Of a DNA stretch of 64,000 bases, positions 18,461 to 28,167 are shown one piece after another. Position 1 is the first letter of the stretch. Each line of letters opens with the position of its first letter. The DNA is from Pannonibacter indicus. GTDB lineage: Bacteria; Pseudomonadota; Alphaproteobacteria; Rhizobiales; Stappiaceae. A program made the translations under genes and the position numbers. The DNA is taken from contig NZ_LIPT01000005.1 in assembly GCF_001418225.1 (NCBI RefSeq), forward strand, positions 1-64,000, written 5' to 3'. The notes under the pieces were generated by a model. That model searched no databases, had not been told where the DNA came from, and saw only the letters and a list, made by a program, of their open reading frames with translations.

Positions 18461-18553
18461 GGTGCTGCGGCAAAAGGAAGGCCCAATCCTTCTCCGTGCG
18501 TCCAAAGTGAACAGTGCCGTTTCAGCAGGGAAGAGAGGCCTCCCCTCCCCCGC

Positions 18554-21500
18554 TCAGCGTACCGGCCCGAGGATCTCGAACCGGCCTGTGGCCGTCACGC
18601 CGTAACGGCTGGTGACATACATGTCCTCCACCGTTGCAGGCGGATGGGCATAGGAGCCCGGCGTCACCGCCCGCGCCAGATAGGCGAAGGTCAGCACCGG
18701 ATCGCCGAAGCGGCGCTGGTCCACGGACACCACGAAGCGGTCCTGACGGAACTCCACATGGTCGGGCATGTCGATGGTGTTCAGCCAGGACAGTGCCCCC
18801 AGATCGCCGGAGCGGACGAGGCGCGGGTTGTCGATGACAAGGCCGCCGGGCAGACGGTCCACCACGATCAGCCGGCCGTTGTTTTCCGTCAGAGGCTCCA
18901 CCTCGATCACCACCACCAGGCGGCTGTTGTAGGGCACAGCGGCAGGATCAACCTCAGCCCCGTCCAGATCATAGATCTTGCGGGAGATGGCAAAGCCCTC
19001 GCCGCCTTCCGGCAGCGGCTCGGTCGTCTGGCCGGTCACGGTCAGCATGACGCGCTGCGGCCTGCCGCTGGTGTTGGCAAAGGTCACCGCTTCGTCCGAG
19101 ACGTCCTCGCCGGTGAAACGCCAGCCCAGACGGCCCGTCTGTTCCTGCCCGTCCACGGAGAAGGTGGACTTGCGGGCATCTTCATTTGCCTGACGGGCGG
19201 CCATCAGCATCCAGGCCATTTCCTGTGTGGAGTTATAGGCGCTGACATCCTGCTTGGCGGCGATGAAGTCAGCCACCGTGCTGCTGGCCTTGCTCTGCCC
19301 GGCTTCCGACATATAGGTCAGAATGCCCGCAGCATCACGCACCGGCGAGCCGTAGTCCTCGCGGAAGATGCCGGTCCGCTCCAGCGGCAGGCCATCGGCA
19401 GCCTTTTCGAAGCCACGGGCCGAACGCTGCTGTTCGCCGTAGAGGGCGAGAGCGGCGGAGACCTGTGCCTTGGCCAGCGGGGTCGAGAAATCCTCGAACT
19501 TCACATCCATGTAGTAGCGCAGGTCACCGATGGAGGCGCGGCCCGTCCGGGACAGGACATAGAGCGCATAGGCAATGCCCTCCCCGCCCGACGAGAAGTC
19601 ATTGGCGTAGGAAACGCGGTTCTGCAGGCTGTCCAGCGCCGCCGCATAGGCCACGTCCGGCACGTCATAGCCCTTTTCACGGGCACGCACGAGGAAGTCC
19701 GTTACATAGGCGTCGAGCCAGGTGTCGCTTTCGCCATAGCTGTTCCACATGCCGAAGGAACCGGAAGAGTTCTGGTTCGCCAGCACCCGGGCGATGGCAT
19801 TGACGACCCGTTCACGCAGTTCGGGATCCGTGCCAAGCCCCGCATCCTCTGCCACTTCGTTCAGATACAGCAGCGGCAGGGCGCGGCTTGTCGTCTGTTC
19901 GGTGCAGCCATAGGGATAGCGGTCCAGCGCGTCGAGCAGCCCGGTCACGTCAATATTTGCCTTACCGCCAATGGCAAGGCTGACAGACGCGGTGTCTGCA
20001 TGGAACCCCTCGAGGGTGGAGCTGTCCAACACCAGTTCCTCGCCGGCCCCAAGTTCGATCGTCTCCGTCTGGGTGGAATAGGGCTGGGTATCGCGCACGC
20101 CAAGCTTCAGGGACTTGGATGCCGTGGTGCCTTCCGGTCCGGACATGGCCAGATCAATGGCGGCATCACCCACTGCCTCCACGGCCTTCACCGGCAGGCG
20201 CAGTTCCAGCTTGCCGCCCTTGGCGAGCTCCACCACACGGGTGGCCTGGCCGTCTTCCAGCTCCACCGGCCCGTCGATGCTGGTCACCAGCTCGTAGGAG
20301 CCGGCAGGACCATCCACATTGCCGATCTCGATCAGGATGCGCGACGTATCGCCCGGCGCCATGAAGGCCGGCAGGCTGGTGCTCATCACGACCGGATCGC
20401 GCACCTGCACGTCACGGCTGGCTTCGCCCACGCCACTGGCGGACCAGGCAACGGCCATCAGCTTCAGGGTTCCGTTGAAGTCCGGCACGTTGAAGGTCAC
20501 AGCCGCCGTGCCGTCATCGCTGACTTCAACGATGCCGGAGAACAGCGCCACCGGCTCCTCGTCGGGCGGCGGGGCCTTGAGGCCGGAGCCGCCGTCACCA
20601 CCGGAGCGTACCGTGCCGCGTGTGCCGGCCGTGCGGTCAATCAGCTGGCCGTAAAGGTCACGGATCTCGATGCCGAGGCGGCGCTGGCCGAAGTACCAGG
20701 AGCTGGGCTCCGGTGCCTTGTAGCCCGTGAGGTTGAGGATGCCCACATCCACGGCAGCCAGCGTCACATAGGCCTTGTCGCCAGCAGGCAGGTTGGCAAG
20801 CTTCAGGGTTGCGGTCAGTTCCTGACGCGGGCGCATGGTGTCCGGCGCGGTGATTTCCACCGCCAGCTTGCGCTCGCCCGGCTCCACCTTGCCCCAGGCA
20901 AGGCCGATGCTGCGGGCGGGCATGCGCTTGGCATCGATGTCCATCGGGCGCAGCAGGGTGGCAGTCACATAGGCCCCTGCCCCCCAGTCATCCGTCACCG
21001 TCAGGCTGACTTCGGTTTCCGAACCATCCACTTCGACGGTTTTGGTTTCCAGCAGGCCCTCGCCAAAGACATTGATCACGGCCACGCCTTCCGTCTTCGG
21101 CTTCAGGCGCAGGATGGCCGTTTCGCCGGGGCGGTAGGCGGACTTGTCGAGGCCCACTTCCAGGCGGTCAGGCGTATCGGAAGAGCCGCCTGCCGAGTAC
21201 CAGCCGGCCGAGAAGGTGTCGCTGGTTTCCGCCGGCTGACTGCCGCCGAGCGAGACTTCCAGCTTGTACTCACCCCAGTTCACAGGCAGGGAGAGCCGTG
21301 CCGGACCATCGGAGGGAATGTCGATCTTGCCGGAGGACACCCGTTCGCTGGAGGTCACCGGTTCGAAGTTCCACTGGCCGTCGCTGCGGTACCACTGATA
21401 GCGGCGGTCGATGCGCGACAGGGTCCAGGTGATGCCCTTGCCTGCAATCTGCTTGCCGTTTTCATTGACGAGCACGATCTCGTAATCCGCCGGGCCGCCT

Positions 21501-24091
21501 TCATCGACACCGCCGGAGAACAGCGGCTTCACGCCGATACGCGGACCGCCGGGCAGAACCGGCAGATCAAGGCTGCGCTCCACATAGCGTCCGCCGGCTT
21601 CCACCAGACGGGTGATCAGCGTCGAGGTGTAAAGCCCCGACGTGGGTTGCAGCTGCGGCAGGGAGAGCGGGAACGTCACCACACCATTTTCGTCGGTCGC
21701 AAGGCCCTCGGGCAGGCTGGCGCGTTCCGGATAGATACCCTCGTCCGCAAGGCCGAAGACATAGCCGGGGAAGCCCGAAAGGTTGCGCACCGGGGCAGCG
21801 ATGATCTCGCCCTCAAGCGTCTGATTGGCCGCCGGGGCGCCATAGAGGAACCGCCCCTCCACCGTCACGTCCACCGGACGGGCAAGGCTCAGCGCATCGG
21901 CCGATGCCTTCAGCGTGTAATCAACGCGTTCCGGCTGATAGTCCTCCACGAGGAAGGTCTTTTCGGCCAGCGCGTTGCCTTTGGGGTCCAGATGGACACG
22001 CAGCGTCCAGGAGCCCTGCTGCACGCCGGCCGGCAGGGACAGGTCCTGAAGATAGCCGCCCAGACCGCCATCATTGATCACGGTACGGGAATATTCGACG
22101 CCATCGGGACGGATGAAGATGAAGGTCAGCGGCAGATCCGTCTGGGCGTCGGCCTTGGCCGTGCGCAGCAGCGCCTGGGCGTGCACCGTCTCACCCGAGC
22201 GGTAGATGCCCTTGTCGGTCCAGCTGAACACATCCAGCGGCCCGGGAGCCGGACGGCCCTCGACGCCACGGTCGGACAGATCGAAGGCCGGCTTGCGCAG
22301 GTCAAGGAAGGAGTAGTCGCCCTGCTCTGTTTCAGCAACGACCAGCGCCGGAGCCCGGCCGCCACGGCCTCGCGACAGGCCGGCCGCAAAACTGGCAAGG
22401 CCGTTGGCATCGGAGAGGGTCTCGCCCAGCACCTCATTGTTGACGGCAACGAGGCGGACTTTCACGCCTGCCATCGGCTTGGCATCGGAGAGCGAGCGCA
22501 GGGAGGCAATCACCCCTTCCGTGCCCGAGTAGGAGCTGAGGCCGATTTCGGAGACGATGAACCACTGGGTGGCCTTGCTGCTCCACTCGTCGGTCTTGTC
22601 GAGCTTCGACTTGGCCGACATGGCATACACGCCCGGCTTCAGCTCAAGGCCCATGTCCTCCAGCGGGATCGCCGTCGTCACGTCCTCGTTCAGCGGGCTT
22701 GCCGTCTCAACGACGCCGGACCAGACCTTTTCGCCCAGCTCGTCTTCAAGCTGGTTGCTGTCATAGTAAGACAGCTGGCGCATGAAACGCTCGTCGCGCA
22801 CCACGTCCACAAGGCCGCGGTCGCCGACGCGGAAGATTTCCAGCGCCACTTCCTTGCTGTTGACGGAAACAACCGGGATCGTCGCGTCCTTGCCCTTCGG
22901 CAGCACATAGGCCCGGCCGAGGAAGTGGACGGACGGCGCGCGGTCGCGGATGTAAAGCGTCAGATTGGCGGTCTTCTCCAGCTTTTCGCCATCATTGGCG
23001 GGCACACCGGCGCGCAGTTGCATGTCATAGCGCTGGCCATGGCGCACACCGGTGACGCAAAGCTGCGAGCCTTCGGAGGTGACCGCCGTACCGTTGCCGC
23101 CCTGCACTTTCACGAAATCAGAGAAATCCCTGTTCTTTTCCAGCTCATCGGAGAAAATGACGCAGATACGCGGTTCGGCCGCATCCGCGTCCACCCGGTG
23201 ATCGAGAATGCGGAAGCCGTGGTCCGCGACCATCTTTTCATAGCGCTGAGTCAGGGACGGATCGGACGGATTGAGATCGCGCGCCTTGCGCAGGCTGCGG
23301 ATCGCCGGCTTCCACTCCTGCGACAGGGCAAAGGCTTTTGACAGCGCGTCAAGCGCAGCACCCTGCTGGGCGCTGTCAGCGGCGTTGAGGTAACCATTTA
23401 CCGCCGCCGAAATGCTGTTGCGGCGCAGGGCCATGCGCTGCTCCCAGTCGTCCGGCTGCTGGTTGACCTGCGCCAGAGACAGACCGGTCCATGCGGCACT
23501 GTTGGCCGTATCCACGGCCAGAAGCGAGCTGAAGGCCGCCTGCGCCTGGGTATAGGAACTCATCAACAGGTCCTGTTCGGCCTGCTGCAACTGGGTCTCG
23601 GCAGGGGTGCTGGCCGGTGTGCTGGTCCGCGTCACCTGCGAGGCATAACGCTGGGCTTCTTCCATGTAGTAGTTGGAAACGAAGCTCAGCTCGGCCCGCC
23701 GCTCGGCAATGGTGGCCTTGGAAGAGGCCCGGACCTCGACCACACGGCCGGCAATGGCACCGTTGAAGGCCTGAAGCTCGCCCTGCACATTCTTCAGGAA
23801 GCACCAGCGGGCTGAGGTGTTGTAGGTGAAGACCTTGCACTGGCGGTCATCAAGGCAGGCACTTTCGCAGGTGGCGATGTCCACATCCTTGACCGTGCGG
23901 TAGTCGCCGCCGAAGTAATCGGCATTGGGCACCTGCACGATACGCTTCTGCTGGGCTGCCGACGGGGCCACTCCGGCCAGCGGCAGAATCACCGATGCCG
24001 CCAGAAGGGCTGCGAAGCCGTGCCGAACGAAGGCCGGAACCGGAGCCGCGGTCCATCCCTCCGGCGTGAACATCCGCTTCAAAATCCGCAT
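18554..24091 (-). CDS. bacterial alpha-2-macroglobulin with N-terminal PAN/Apple-like domain
   Basis: Bacterial alpha-2-macroglobulins are envelope proteins that trap proteases through a reactive thioester. The 1845-residue product has a long N-region with a hydrophobic signal segment (about 28-48), a Cys-rich PAN/Apple-like block (about 65-105, CESACLDDRQCKVFTYNTSARW), a helical stretch with repeat-like character (about 140-310), and then successive MG and A2M domains. The thioester motif is intact in YPYGCTEQTTSRA (Cys1396 and Gln1399). There is no lipobox Cys, so it is probably periplasmic and soluble rather than a lipoprotein. The start at 24091 is chosen because MRILKRMF precedes the signal sequence; the ATG-like start 28 codons earlier is unsupported. 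pbpC follows downstream. A long plus-strand open frame over this gene is a shadow. Confidence 0.94.
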   Translation of the reverse strand: MRILKRMFTPEGWTAAPVPAFVRHGFAALLAASVILPLAGVAPSAAQQKRIVQVPNADYFGGDYRTVKDVDIATCESACLDDRQCKVFTYNTSARWCFLKNVQGELQAFNGAIAGRVVEVRASSKATIAERRAELSFVSNYYMEEAQRYASQVTRTSTPASTPAETQLQQAEQDLLMSSYTQAQAAFSSLLAVDTANSAAWTGLSLAQVNQQPDDWEQRMALRRNSISAAVNGYLNAADSAQQGAALDALSKAFALSQEWKPAIRSLRKARDLNPSDPSLTQRYEKMVADHGFRILDHRVDADAAEPRICVIFSDELEKNRDFSDFVKVQGGNGTAVTSEGSQLCVTGVRHGQRYDMQLRAGVPANDGEKLEKTANLTLYIRDRAPSVHFLGRAYVLPKGKDATIPVVSVNSKEVALEIFRVGDRGLVDVVRDERFMRQLSYYDSNQLEDELGEKVWSGVVETASPLNEDVTTAIPLEDMGLELKPGVYAMSAKSKLDKTDEWSSKATQWFIVSEIGLSSYSGTEGVIASLRSLSDAKPMAGVKVRLVAVNNEVLGETLSDANGLASFAAGLSRGRGGRAPALVVAETEQGDYSFLDLRKPAFDLSDRGVEGRPAPGPLDVFSWTDKGIYRSGETVHAQALLRTAKADAQTDLPLTFIFIRPDGVEYSRTVINDGGLGGYLQDLSLPAGVQQGSWTLRVHLDPKGNALAEKTFLVEDYQPERVDYTLKASADALSLARPVDVTVEGRFLYGAPAANQTLEGEIIAAPVRNLSGFPGYVFGLADEGIYPERASLPEGLATDENGVVTFPLSLPQLQPTSGLYTSTLITRLVEAGGRYVERSLDLPVLPGGPRIGVKPLFSGGVDEGGPADYEIVLVNENGKQIAGKGITWTLSRIDRRYQWYRSDGQWNFEPVTSSERVSSGKIDIPSDGPARLSLPVNWGEYKLEVSLGGSQPAETSDTFSAGWYSAGGSSDTPDRLEVGLDKSAYRPGETAILRLKPKTEGVAVINVFGEGLLETKTVEVDGSETEVSLTVTDDWGAGAYVTATLLRPMDIDAKRMPARSIGLAWGKVEPGERKLAVEITAPDTMRPRQELTATLKLANLPAGDKAYVTLAAVDVGILNLTGYKAPEPSSWYFGQRRLGIEIRDLYGQLIDRTAGTRGTVRSGGDGGSGLKAPPPDEEPVALFSGIVEVSDDGTAAVTFNVPDFNGTLKLMAVAWSASGVGEASRDVQVRDPVVMSTSLPAFMAPGDTSRILIEIGNVDGPAGSYELVTSIDGPVELEDGQATRVVELAKGGKLELRLPVKAVEAVGDAAIDLAMSGPEGTTASKSLKLGVRDTQPYSTQTETIELGAGEELVLDSSTLEGFHADTASVSLAIGGKANIDVTGLLDALDRYPYGCTEQTTSRALPLLYLNEVAEDAGLGTDPELRERVVNAIARVLANQNSSGSFGMWNSYGESDTWLDAYVTDFLVRAREKGYDVPDVAYAAALDSLQNRVSYANDFSSGGEGIAYALYVLSRTGRASIGDLRYYMDVKFEDFSTPLAKAQVSAALALYGEQQRSARGFEKAADGLPLERTGIFREDYGSPVRDAAGILTYMSEAGQSKASSTVADFIAAKQDVSAYNSTQEMAWMLMAARQANEDARKSTFSVDGQEQTGRLGWRFTGEDVSDEAVTFANTSGRPQRVMLTVTGQTTEPLPEGGEGFAISRKIYDLDGAEVDPAAVPYNSRLVVVIEVEPLTENNGRLIVVDRLPGGLVIDNPRLVRSGDLGALSWLNTIDMPDHVEFRQDRFVVSVDQRRFGDPVLTFAYLARAVTPGSYAHPPATVEDMYVTSRYGVTATGRFEILGPVR

Positions 24092-24337
24092 GATAGTGCC
24101 TCCCGGGCGGTTTCTGACGGTTTCAGGCCGTTCGAACCGCCGCAACATTGCCTGCCGGCCAAAACCTGCCGGCACAGCAAAACCTCAGACGCCCCAGGCG
24201 GGGCAAAATGACCTCAAAAAATCCATCGGGAGCATCGCGGCAGGACGCCCTCCACGTCAAGCGATGCAGATCACATTTTGGGCGATGGCATGGCTGATGT
24301 GAGACACTCGAAGAGCGCGGCTGAACGGGTCCGTCCG

Positions 24338-25009
24338 TTAGTCGGCCTTCGGACCAAGCAGCGCAGCGATGGCCTGCATCAGGCTGGCAGCTTCCGCGGC
24401 CGCCTTGCCGCGCGGATCGGTCTCGAACACGGTCAGCCCCTCGCCCATGGAAGCAGCAAAACCGGTGCGGTTGCCGAGCATCGGCGCCAGCCGCTCCAGC
24501 CCCTGCGCCCGGATCGCCTCTTCCACATCCACCGTCAGGGCCGCACGCGGCGGCACCCGGTTGAGGATCAGGAAGGCCGGTGTATCCTCGCGCTTTGCCA
24601 TCTGAAAGGTCTGGCCCGTGGCCCAAAGGTCCACCGGGGTCGGCTGCACCGGCACAAGCACCAGTTCGGCCGCATCAATGGCCGGCCTTGCGTCCACATC
24701 CGTCTTCGGCGGCGTGTCGATGATGACGAAATCATGGTCGCGGGCGAGCGCCTTGGCCTCACGCCGCGCGCCCCAGCCGCTGGCGGTGCGCAGGGTGATG
24801 CCGGTCGTCTCCTCACCCAGCTTGCGCTCACGCGCTTCATACCAGGTGCCGAGCGAGCCCTGCGGGTCCACATCCAGAATGGCGACCCTCAGCCCCTTGG
24901 GCAGTCCCGTGACGATGCCGTTCAGGAACCCGGATGCCACATGCGCGGTCAGGGTGGTCTTGCCCGATCCACCCTTCTGCTGGGCGACTGTCAGAATATG
25001 TCCGGTCAT
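24338..25009 (-). CDS. ParA-family ATPase
   Basis: This 223-residue protein is a deviant-Walker P-loop ATPase. It has QQKGGSGKTTL (residues 10-20), the Walker A' Asp in VAILDVDPQGSLGTWYEAR, and the Walker B-like DFVIIDTPPKTD. Length and layout suit the short orphan ParA group rather than chromosome-partition ParA, which would have parB next to it; there is no parB here. It lies upstream of the A2M gene in the same orientation and downstream of an MltB-type transglycosylase gene by 31 bases, so the two may be cotranscribed. Its cargo is unknown. Confidence 0.88.
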   Translation of the reverse strand: MTGHILTVAQQKGGSGKTTLTAHVASGFLNGIVTGLPKGLRVAILDVDPQGSLGTWYEARERKLGEETTGITLRTASGWGARREAKALARDHDFVIIDTPPKTDVDARPAIDAAELVLVPVQPTPVDLWATGQTFQMAKREDTPAFLILNRVPPRAALTVDVEEAIRAQGLERLAPMLGNRTGFAASMGEGLTVFETDPRGKAAAEAASLMQAIAALLGPKAD

Positions 25010-25040
25010 TCCTGCCCCCGCACAAGCAATCTACGGCAAC

Positions 25041-26291
25041 CTACTGGCCGCCAAGCGCCTGATAGATGCGGTAACCCGGTCTGCCCGTCACAGGCAAGCC
25101 AAAGTTTTGTTCCGCCTTCTTGATACTCTCACGGGTTGCCGGGCCAACGCGGCCGTCAACTTCGCCGTCATAGAACCCGCCGCGCGCAAGAAGCTTCTGC
25201 AATTCCAATCGCTTGGCCCGTGAGAGACCCGGATCATCCGTTGGCCAGGCTGCCATGAAGGGCTCTCCGCCCGAGATCAGCTGCGACAAAAGCGCAATCG
25301 CAAGGCCATAGGATTGCGAGGCGTTGTAGGAGAACAGCGCATCGAAATTACGGGTGACGAGGAAGGCCGGGCCATTGGCACCTGCGGGCCGGATCAGCCC
25401 CGCCTCTGTGCTGCCGGACAGGGGCTTGCCATCGAGGCGGCGGATGCCGCGCCGGGCCCAGTTGTCGAGGCTCGCCTTTTCCTGGCGGCCAACGGGTCCC
25501 TTGTAGTCCTTCGGCAGGCGCACCTCATAGCCCCAGGGCCGTCCCTGCTGCCAGCCCGCATCCTTGAGGAAATTGGCAGTGGACGCCAGCGCATCGGCGG
25601 TCGTGCCAACCAGATCCTTGCGGCCATCGCCGTCAAAATCCACGGCAAGGCGGATATAGGTGGTGGGCATGAACTGGGTCTGGCCGAAGGCCCCGGCCCA
25701 GGAGCCGATGAACTTCTCCGGCGGCACATCGCCCCGGCTGGCAATCTGCAGCGTCTTGATCAGCTCGTCGCGGAAATATTTGGAGCGGCGGCTGCCGGCA
25801 CAGGCAAGGTTCGCCAAGGCGTGAGGCGTGTAGAAATCGCCCATGGACTTGCCGAAGTCGCTCTCGATGCCCCAGACGGCGACGACCACATGCGCCTCGA
25901 CGCCATAGGCCTTTTCAACGGCAGCCAGCACTGTCTTATGCTGCTGCAGCAGGGCCTTGCCGTCACGGATGCGCTCTTCATCCACCAGGGTCGCCATATA
26001 GTCCCAGATCGGCGTTTCATATTCCGGCTGGCTGGTGGAGAAGCGCAGGACGCGCTCGTCCGTCTTGGCTCCGTCGAGCATGCGGGAGGCGATCTCGGGG
26101 CGCACACCGGCTGCCACTGCATCACTCTTCAGCCGCTCCAGACAGCTGCCGAGCGCGCGGGCTTCGCCCATGCCGGCAAAGCCGCCGAGCATCGCAGCCG
26201 CAACGGCGCCGCAGGCCGCACGCCCCGTCCCTGCCAGAAATCCGCTTTTCAGAAACCCACCCGCCAGAACCTGACTCAGCCGCACCGTCAT
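25041..26291 (-). CDS. lytic murein transglycosylase, MltB type with peptidoglycan-binding domain
   Basis: The enzyme cleaves peptidoglycan glycan strands with formation of 1,6-anhydromuramic acid. The 416-residue protein has a signal-type N-terminus (about 10-45), an SLT_2/MltB domain (about 47-345, with the catalytic Glu in VWGIESDFGKSMGDF and the block GSWAGAFGQTQFMPTTY), and a C-terminal PG_binding_1 domain (about 355-412, LQKLLARGGFYDGEVDGRVG). The start at 26291 (MTVRLSQVLAGG) is preferred to a longer frame because it puts the signal sequence at the terminus. A second gene of the same architecture lies at 58877-60082. Confidence 0.93.
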   Translation of the reverse strand: MTVRLSQVLAGGFLKSGFLAGTGRAACGAVAAAMLGGFAGMGEARALGSCLERLKSDAVAAGVRPEIASRMLDGAKTDERVLRFSTSQPEYETPIWDYMATLVDEERIRDGKALLQQHKTVLAAVEKAYGVEAHVVVAVWGIESDFGKSMGDFYTPHALANLACAGSRRSKYFRDELIKTLQIASRGDVPPEKFIGSWAGAFGQTQFMPTTYIRLAVDFDGDGRKDLVGTTADALASTANFLKDAGWQQGRPWGYEVRLPKDYKGPVGRQEKASLDNWARRGIRRLDGKPLSGSTEAGLIRPAGANGPAFLVTRNFDALFSYNASQSYGLAIALLSQLISGGEPFMAAWPTDDPGLSRAKRLELQKLLARGGFYDGEVDGRVGPATRESIKKAEQNFGLPVTGRPGYRIYQALGGQ

Positions 26292-26432
26292 TCTCCTCGC
26301 CTGACGCCGGATGCCCCCACCCTGCGCCGTGCCGCAAATCACCTGCCCGCATCACCTGCAATTGCAAACTGTAGCGGATTTGTGGCGGCTTCGTGAGATG
26401 CTGCGGTGCAAATTGGCCAAAAGAAGTAGAGG

Positions 26433-27308
26433 CTACCGCAACAGGCGCATCATTGCGGCGGAAAGGCCGCTCGCCGGATCGCACAGATCAAAGACGATGT
26501 CGAAATGATTGCGGCCCTGCACCACCAGTTCCGGAGCACCGAGCGCCGTGGCATAGGCGCGGGTCTGGCGGTGGAAACCGGAAACCTCGTGCTCTGCCAC
26601 CGCAATCACCGAGGCAGGCGCGCCTGCCGGTGCGCGCAAGGGGCTGAGGGCTTCAACCTCCTGCGGCGTCAGGCTCATCCAGTCCTGCACATGGCTTCCG
26701 GCAATGGGCGCCAGCTCGAACAGGCCGCTGAGCGGCAGCGCGCCTTTCAGCACCTGCCCCGGCAGATCAAAATCCTGCTGCCAGCCGTTCATCATCAGGG
26801 TTCCGGCCAGATGCCCGCCGGCGGAGCTGCCGGTGACCACAATGCGGTTGCGGTCGATGCCGAGGCTTTCCGCCTGATGCCAGAGCCAGGCAAGGGCCGC
26901 GCGCATCTGGCGGGTGATTTCGGTGAGCGAAACGGCGGGAGCGAGTGTGTAATCCGGCACGGCGGTGGCAATGCCAAGGCCGGCCAGCAACGGTGCCATG
27001 AAGGCCGACTGGTCCTTCGACAGTGCCCGCCAGTAGCCGCCATGGATGAAGATCAGCAGAGGCCGCAGTTCACCCGCACGGGTGCCGTAAAGATCGAGCT
27101 TTTCCCCGCTCTGCCCGTCATAGACCAGATCGAGCCTTGCCCCAGCCATGGCCTTGGCCGGGCGGGAGCGGTTGCCGTACTCCGCGATGATCTGCGCAAA
27201 CCGCTCGGGTGTGACGCAGTTTTTCGCGGTGTAATCCGCGTCCAGCCGGTCGCGCGGCCAGGCGCCTTCGGCAATCAAAGTCGTGGCAGTAGCAGGAACG
27301 TCGGACAT
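26433..27308 (-). CDS. alpha/beta hydrolase, kynurenine formamidase-like
   Basis: This 291-residue alpha/beta hydrolase looks like an arylformamidase, the enzyme that hydrolyses N-formyl-L-kynurenine to L-kynurenine. It carries the oxyanion motif HGGYW (about residues 89-93), which defines the eukaryotic-type kynurenine formamidase family, the nucleophile elbow TGSSAGGHLAG (about 160), and the catalytic His in GRNHFDIVFDL (about 266). It is the last gene of the transporter operon, 40 bases after the aspartate-dehydrogenase-like gene. Neighbouring 3-hydroxyanthranilate dioxygenase and anthranilate-degradation genes support the kynurenine assignment. HGGYW alone also occurs in other carboxylesterases, so the substrate is an inference. 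Confidence 0.78.
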   Translation of the reverse strand: MSDVPATATTLIAEGAWPRDRLDADYTAKNCVTPERFAQIIAEYGNRSRPAKAMAGARLDLVYDGQSGEKLDLYGTRAGELRPLLIFIHGGYWRALSKDQSAFMAPLLAGLGIATAVPDYTLAPAVSLTEITRQMRAALAWLWHQAESLGIDRNRIVVTGSSAGGHLAGTLMMNGWQQDFDLPGQVLKGALPLSGLFELAPIAGSHVQDWMSLTPQEVEALSPLRAPAGAPASVIAVAEHEVSGFHRQTRAYATALGAPELVVQGRNHFDIVFDLCDPASGLSAAMMRLLR

Positions 27309-27348
27309 GGCTCAACTCCTTCAAGCAGAAGCTGCGGCACCGCTCGCG

Positions 27349-28167
27349 TCAGAGCACCAGCGCGCCCGCGCGGTTCTCGATCAGGCGCACCAGCGACAGG
27401 GCGGTCATTTCGGAGGATTTCGGATTGGAGGCGAGCGGCTTGTTGGTCAGCATCAGCTCCATGCTGCCGAAGGCACCGCTGGCCGTGAGGCGGTGAGCAT
27501 TGCCGGCAGCCGCCGGGTCTGCCACCAGCGCCACTTCCGTCCGGTCGAGGCCGAGCCCGGCCATGGCGGAGATGACGGCAACATTGGCATTTTGCGGGTA
27601 GGCGGCAGCCGCTTGCCGGGCGGTGCCGGTGAAGAAGGTGTGGGCCGAGGTGAGGTTATTGAGATCACAGACCGCCACGGCGGACGTGCCCTGCCAGGCG
27701 GCCGGGGGCTTGATGATCTCGTGGCGCACATGATCCAGTCCCAGCCGGGAAGCTGCGGCCAGCGCATCAATGCCGCCGAGTGCGCCGGGGGGCACGAGGA
27801 CCTGGGCACCGGTGCCTGCGGCCAGCGCCAGCAGTTCGTCCAGCAGAGCCCCCTCCACGAAGGCCGATGTCGAGGACACGGCAAAGTCCATTCCGGCAGC
27901 AAGGGCAGCGCGGCCAAACGGGGCGACACTCTCCCGCCCTGCGGCTTCCAGCACGAGGCCCGGCCTCTGCCCTGCCCTGTCCGCCAGTTCTTCCGGGGAA
28001 CTGATGTGGCGGCATCCGTCCGGCAGCCCCGCAAGATCTGCAGCGGCATCACGGGTCGCAACCGCAACAATGCGGACTGGCGCCTTGCGCTCAGCCAGAA
28101 CCGCCGCCACCCGGCGGGCGATGGCGCCCCAGCCGATGAGGGCAACGGCGAGCTCAGAGCCCTGCAT
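27349..28167 (-). CDS. aspartate dehydrogenase-like oxidoreductase
   Basis: The 272-residue protein matches the DUF108/aspartate dehydrogenase family, which uses NAD(P) to convert aspartate reversibly to iminoaspartate. Seen are a Rossmann start ALIGWGAIARRVAAVL (residues 8-23), the SSTSAFVEGALL and VPPGALGGIDAL blocks, and the family C-terminus SGAFGSMEL and NPKSSEMTALSLVRLIEN. The start at 28167 (MQGSELAV) overlaps the end of livF by 14 bases, so it is translationally coupled; the longer frame would run deep into livF. Its position within a transporter operon beside kynurenine-type genes is unusual: it may supply or consume a nitrogen-bearing intermediate rather than aspartate. Confidence 0.82.
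   Translation of the reverse strand: MQGSELAVALIGWGAIARRVAAVLAERKAPVRIVAVATRDAAADLAGLPDGCRHISSPEELADRAGQRPGLVLEAAGRESVAPFGRAALAAGMDFAVSSTSAFVEGALLDELLALAAGTGAQVLVPPGALGGIDALAAASRLGLDHVRHEIIKPPAAWQGTSAVAVCDLNNLTSAHTFFTGTARQAAAAYPQNANVAVISAMAGLGLDRTEVALVADPAAAGNAHRLTASGAFGSMELMLTNKPLASNPKSSEMTALSLVRLIENRAGALVL

Noticed and set aside
18398-23341. 1647-codon plus-strand open frame
   Set aside because: It is antisense to the alpha-2-macroglobulin gene. His/Gly/Arg-rich translation and lack of motifs mark it as a GC-driven shadow.
24338-25009. Chromosome-partition ParA
   Set aside because: No parB or parS-like repeats adjoin it and the protein is short; it is listed as an orphan ParA-family ATPase.
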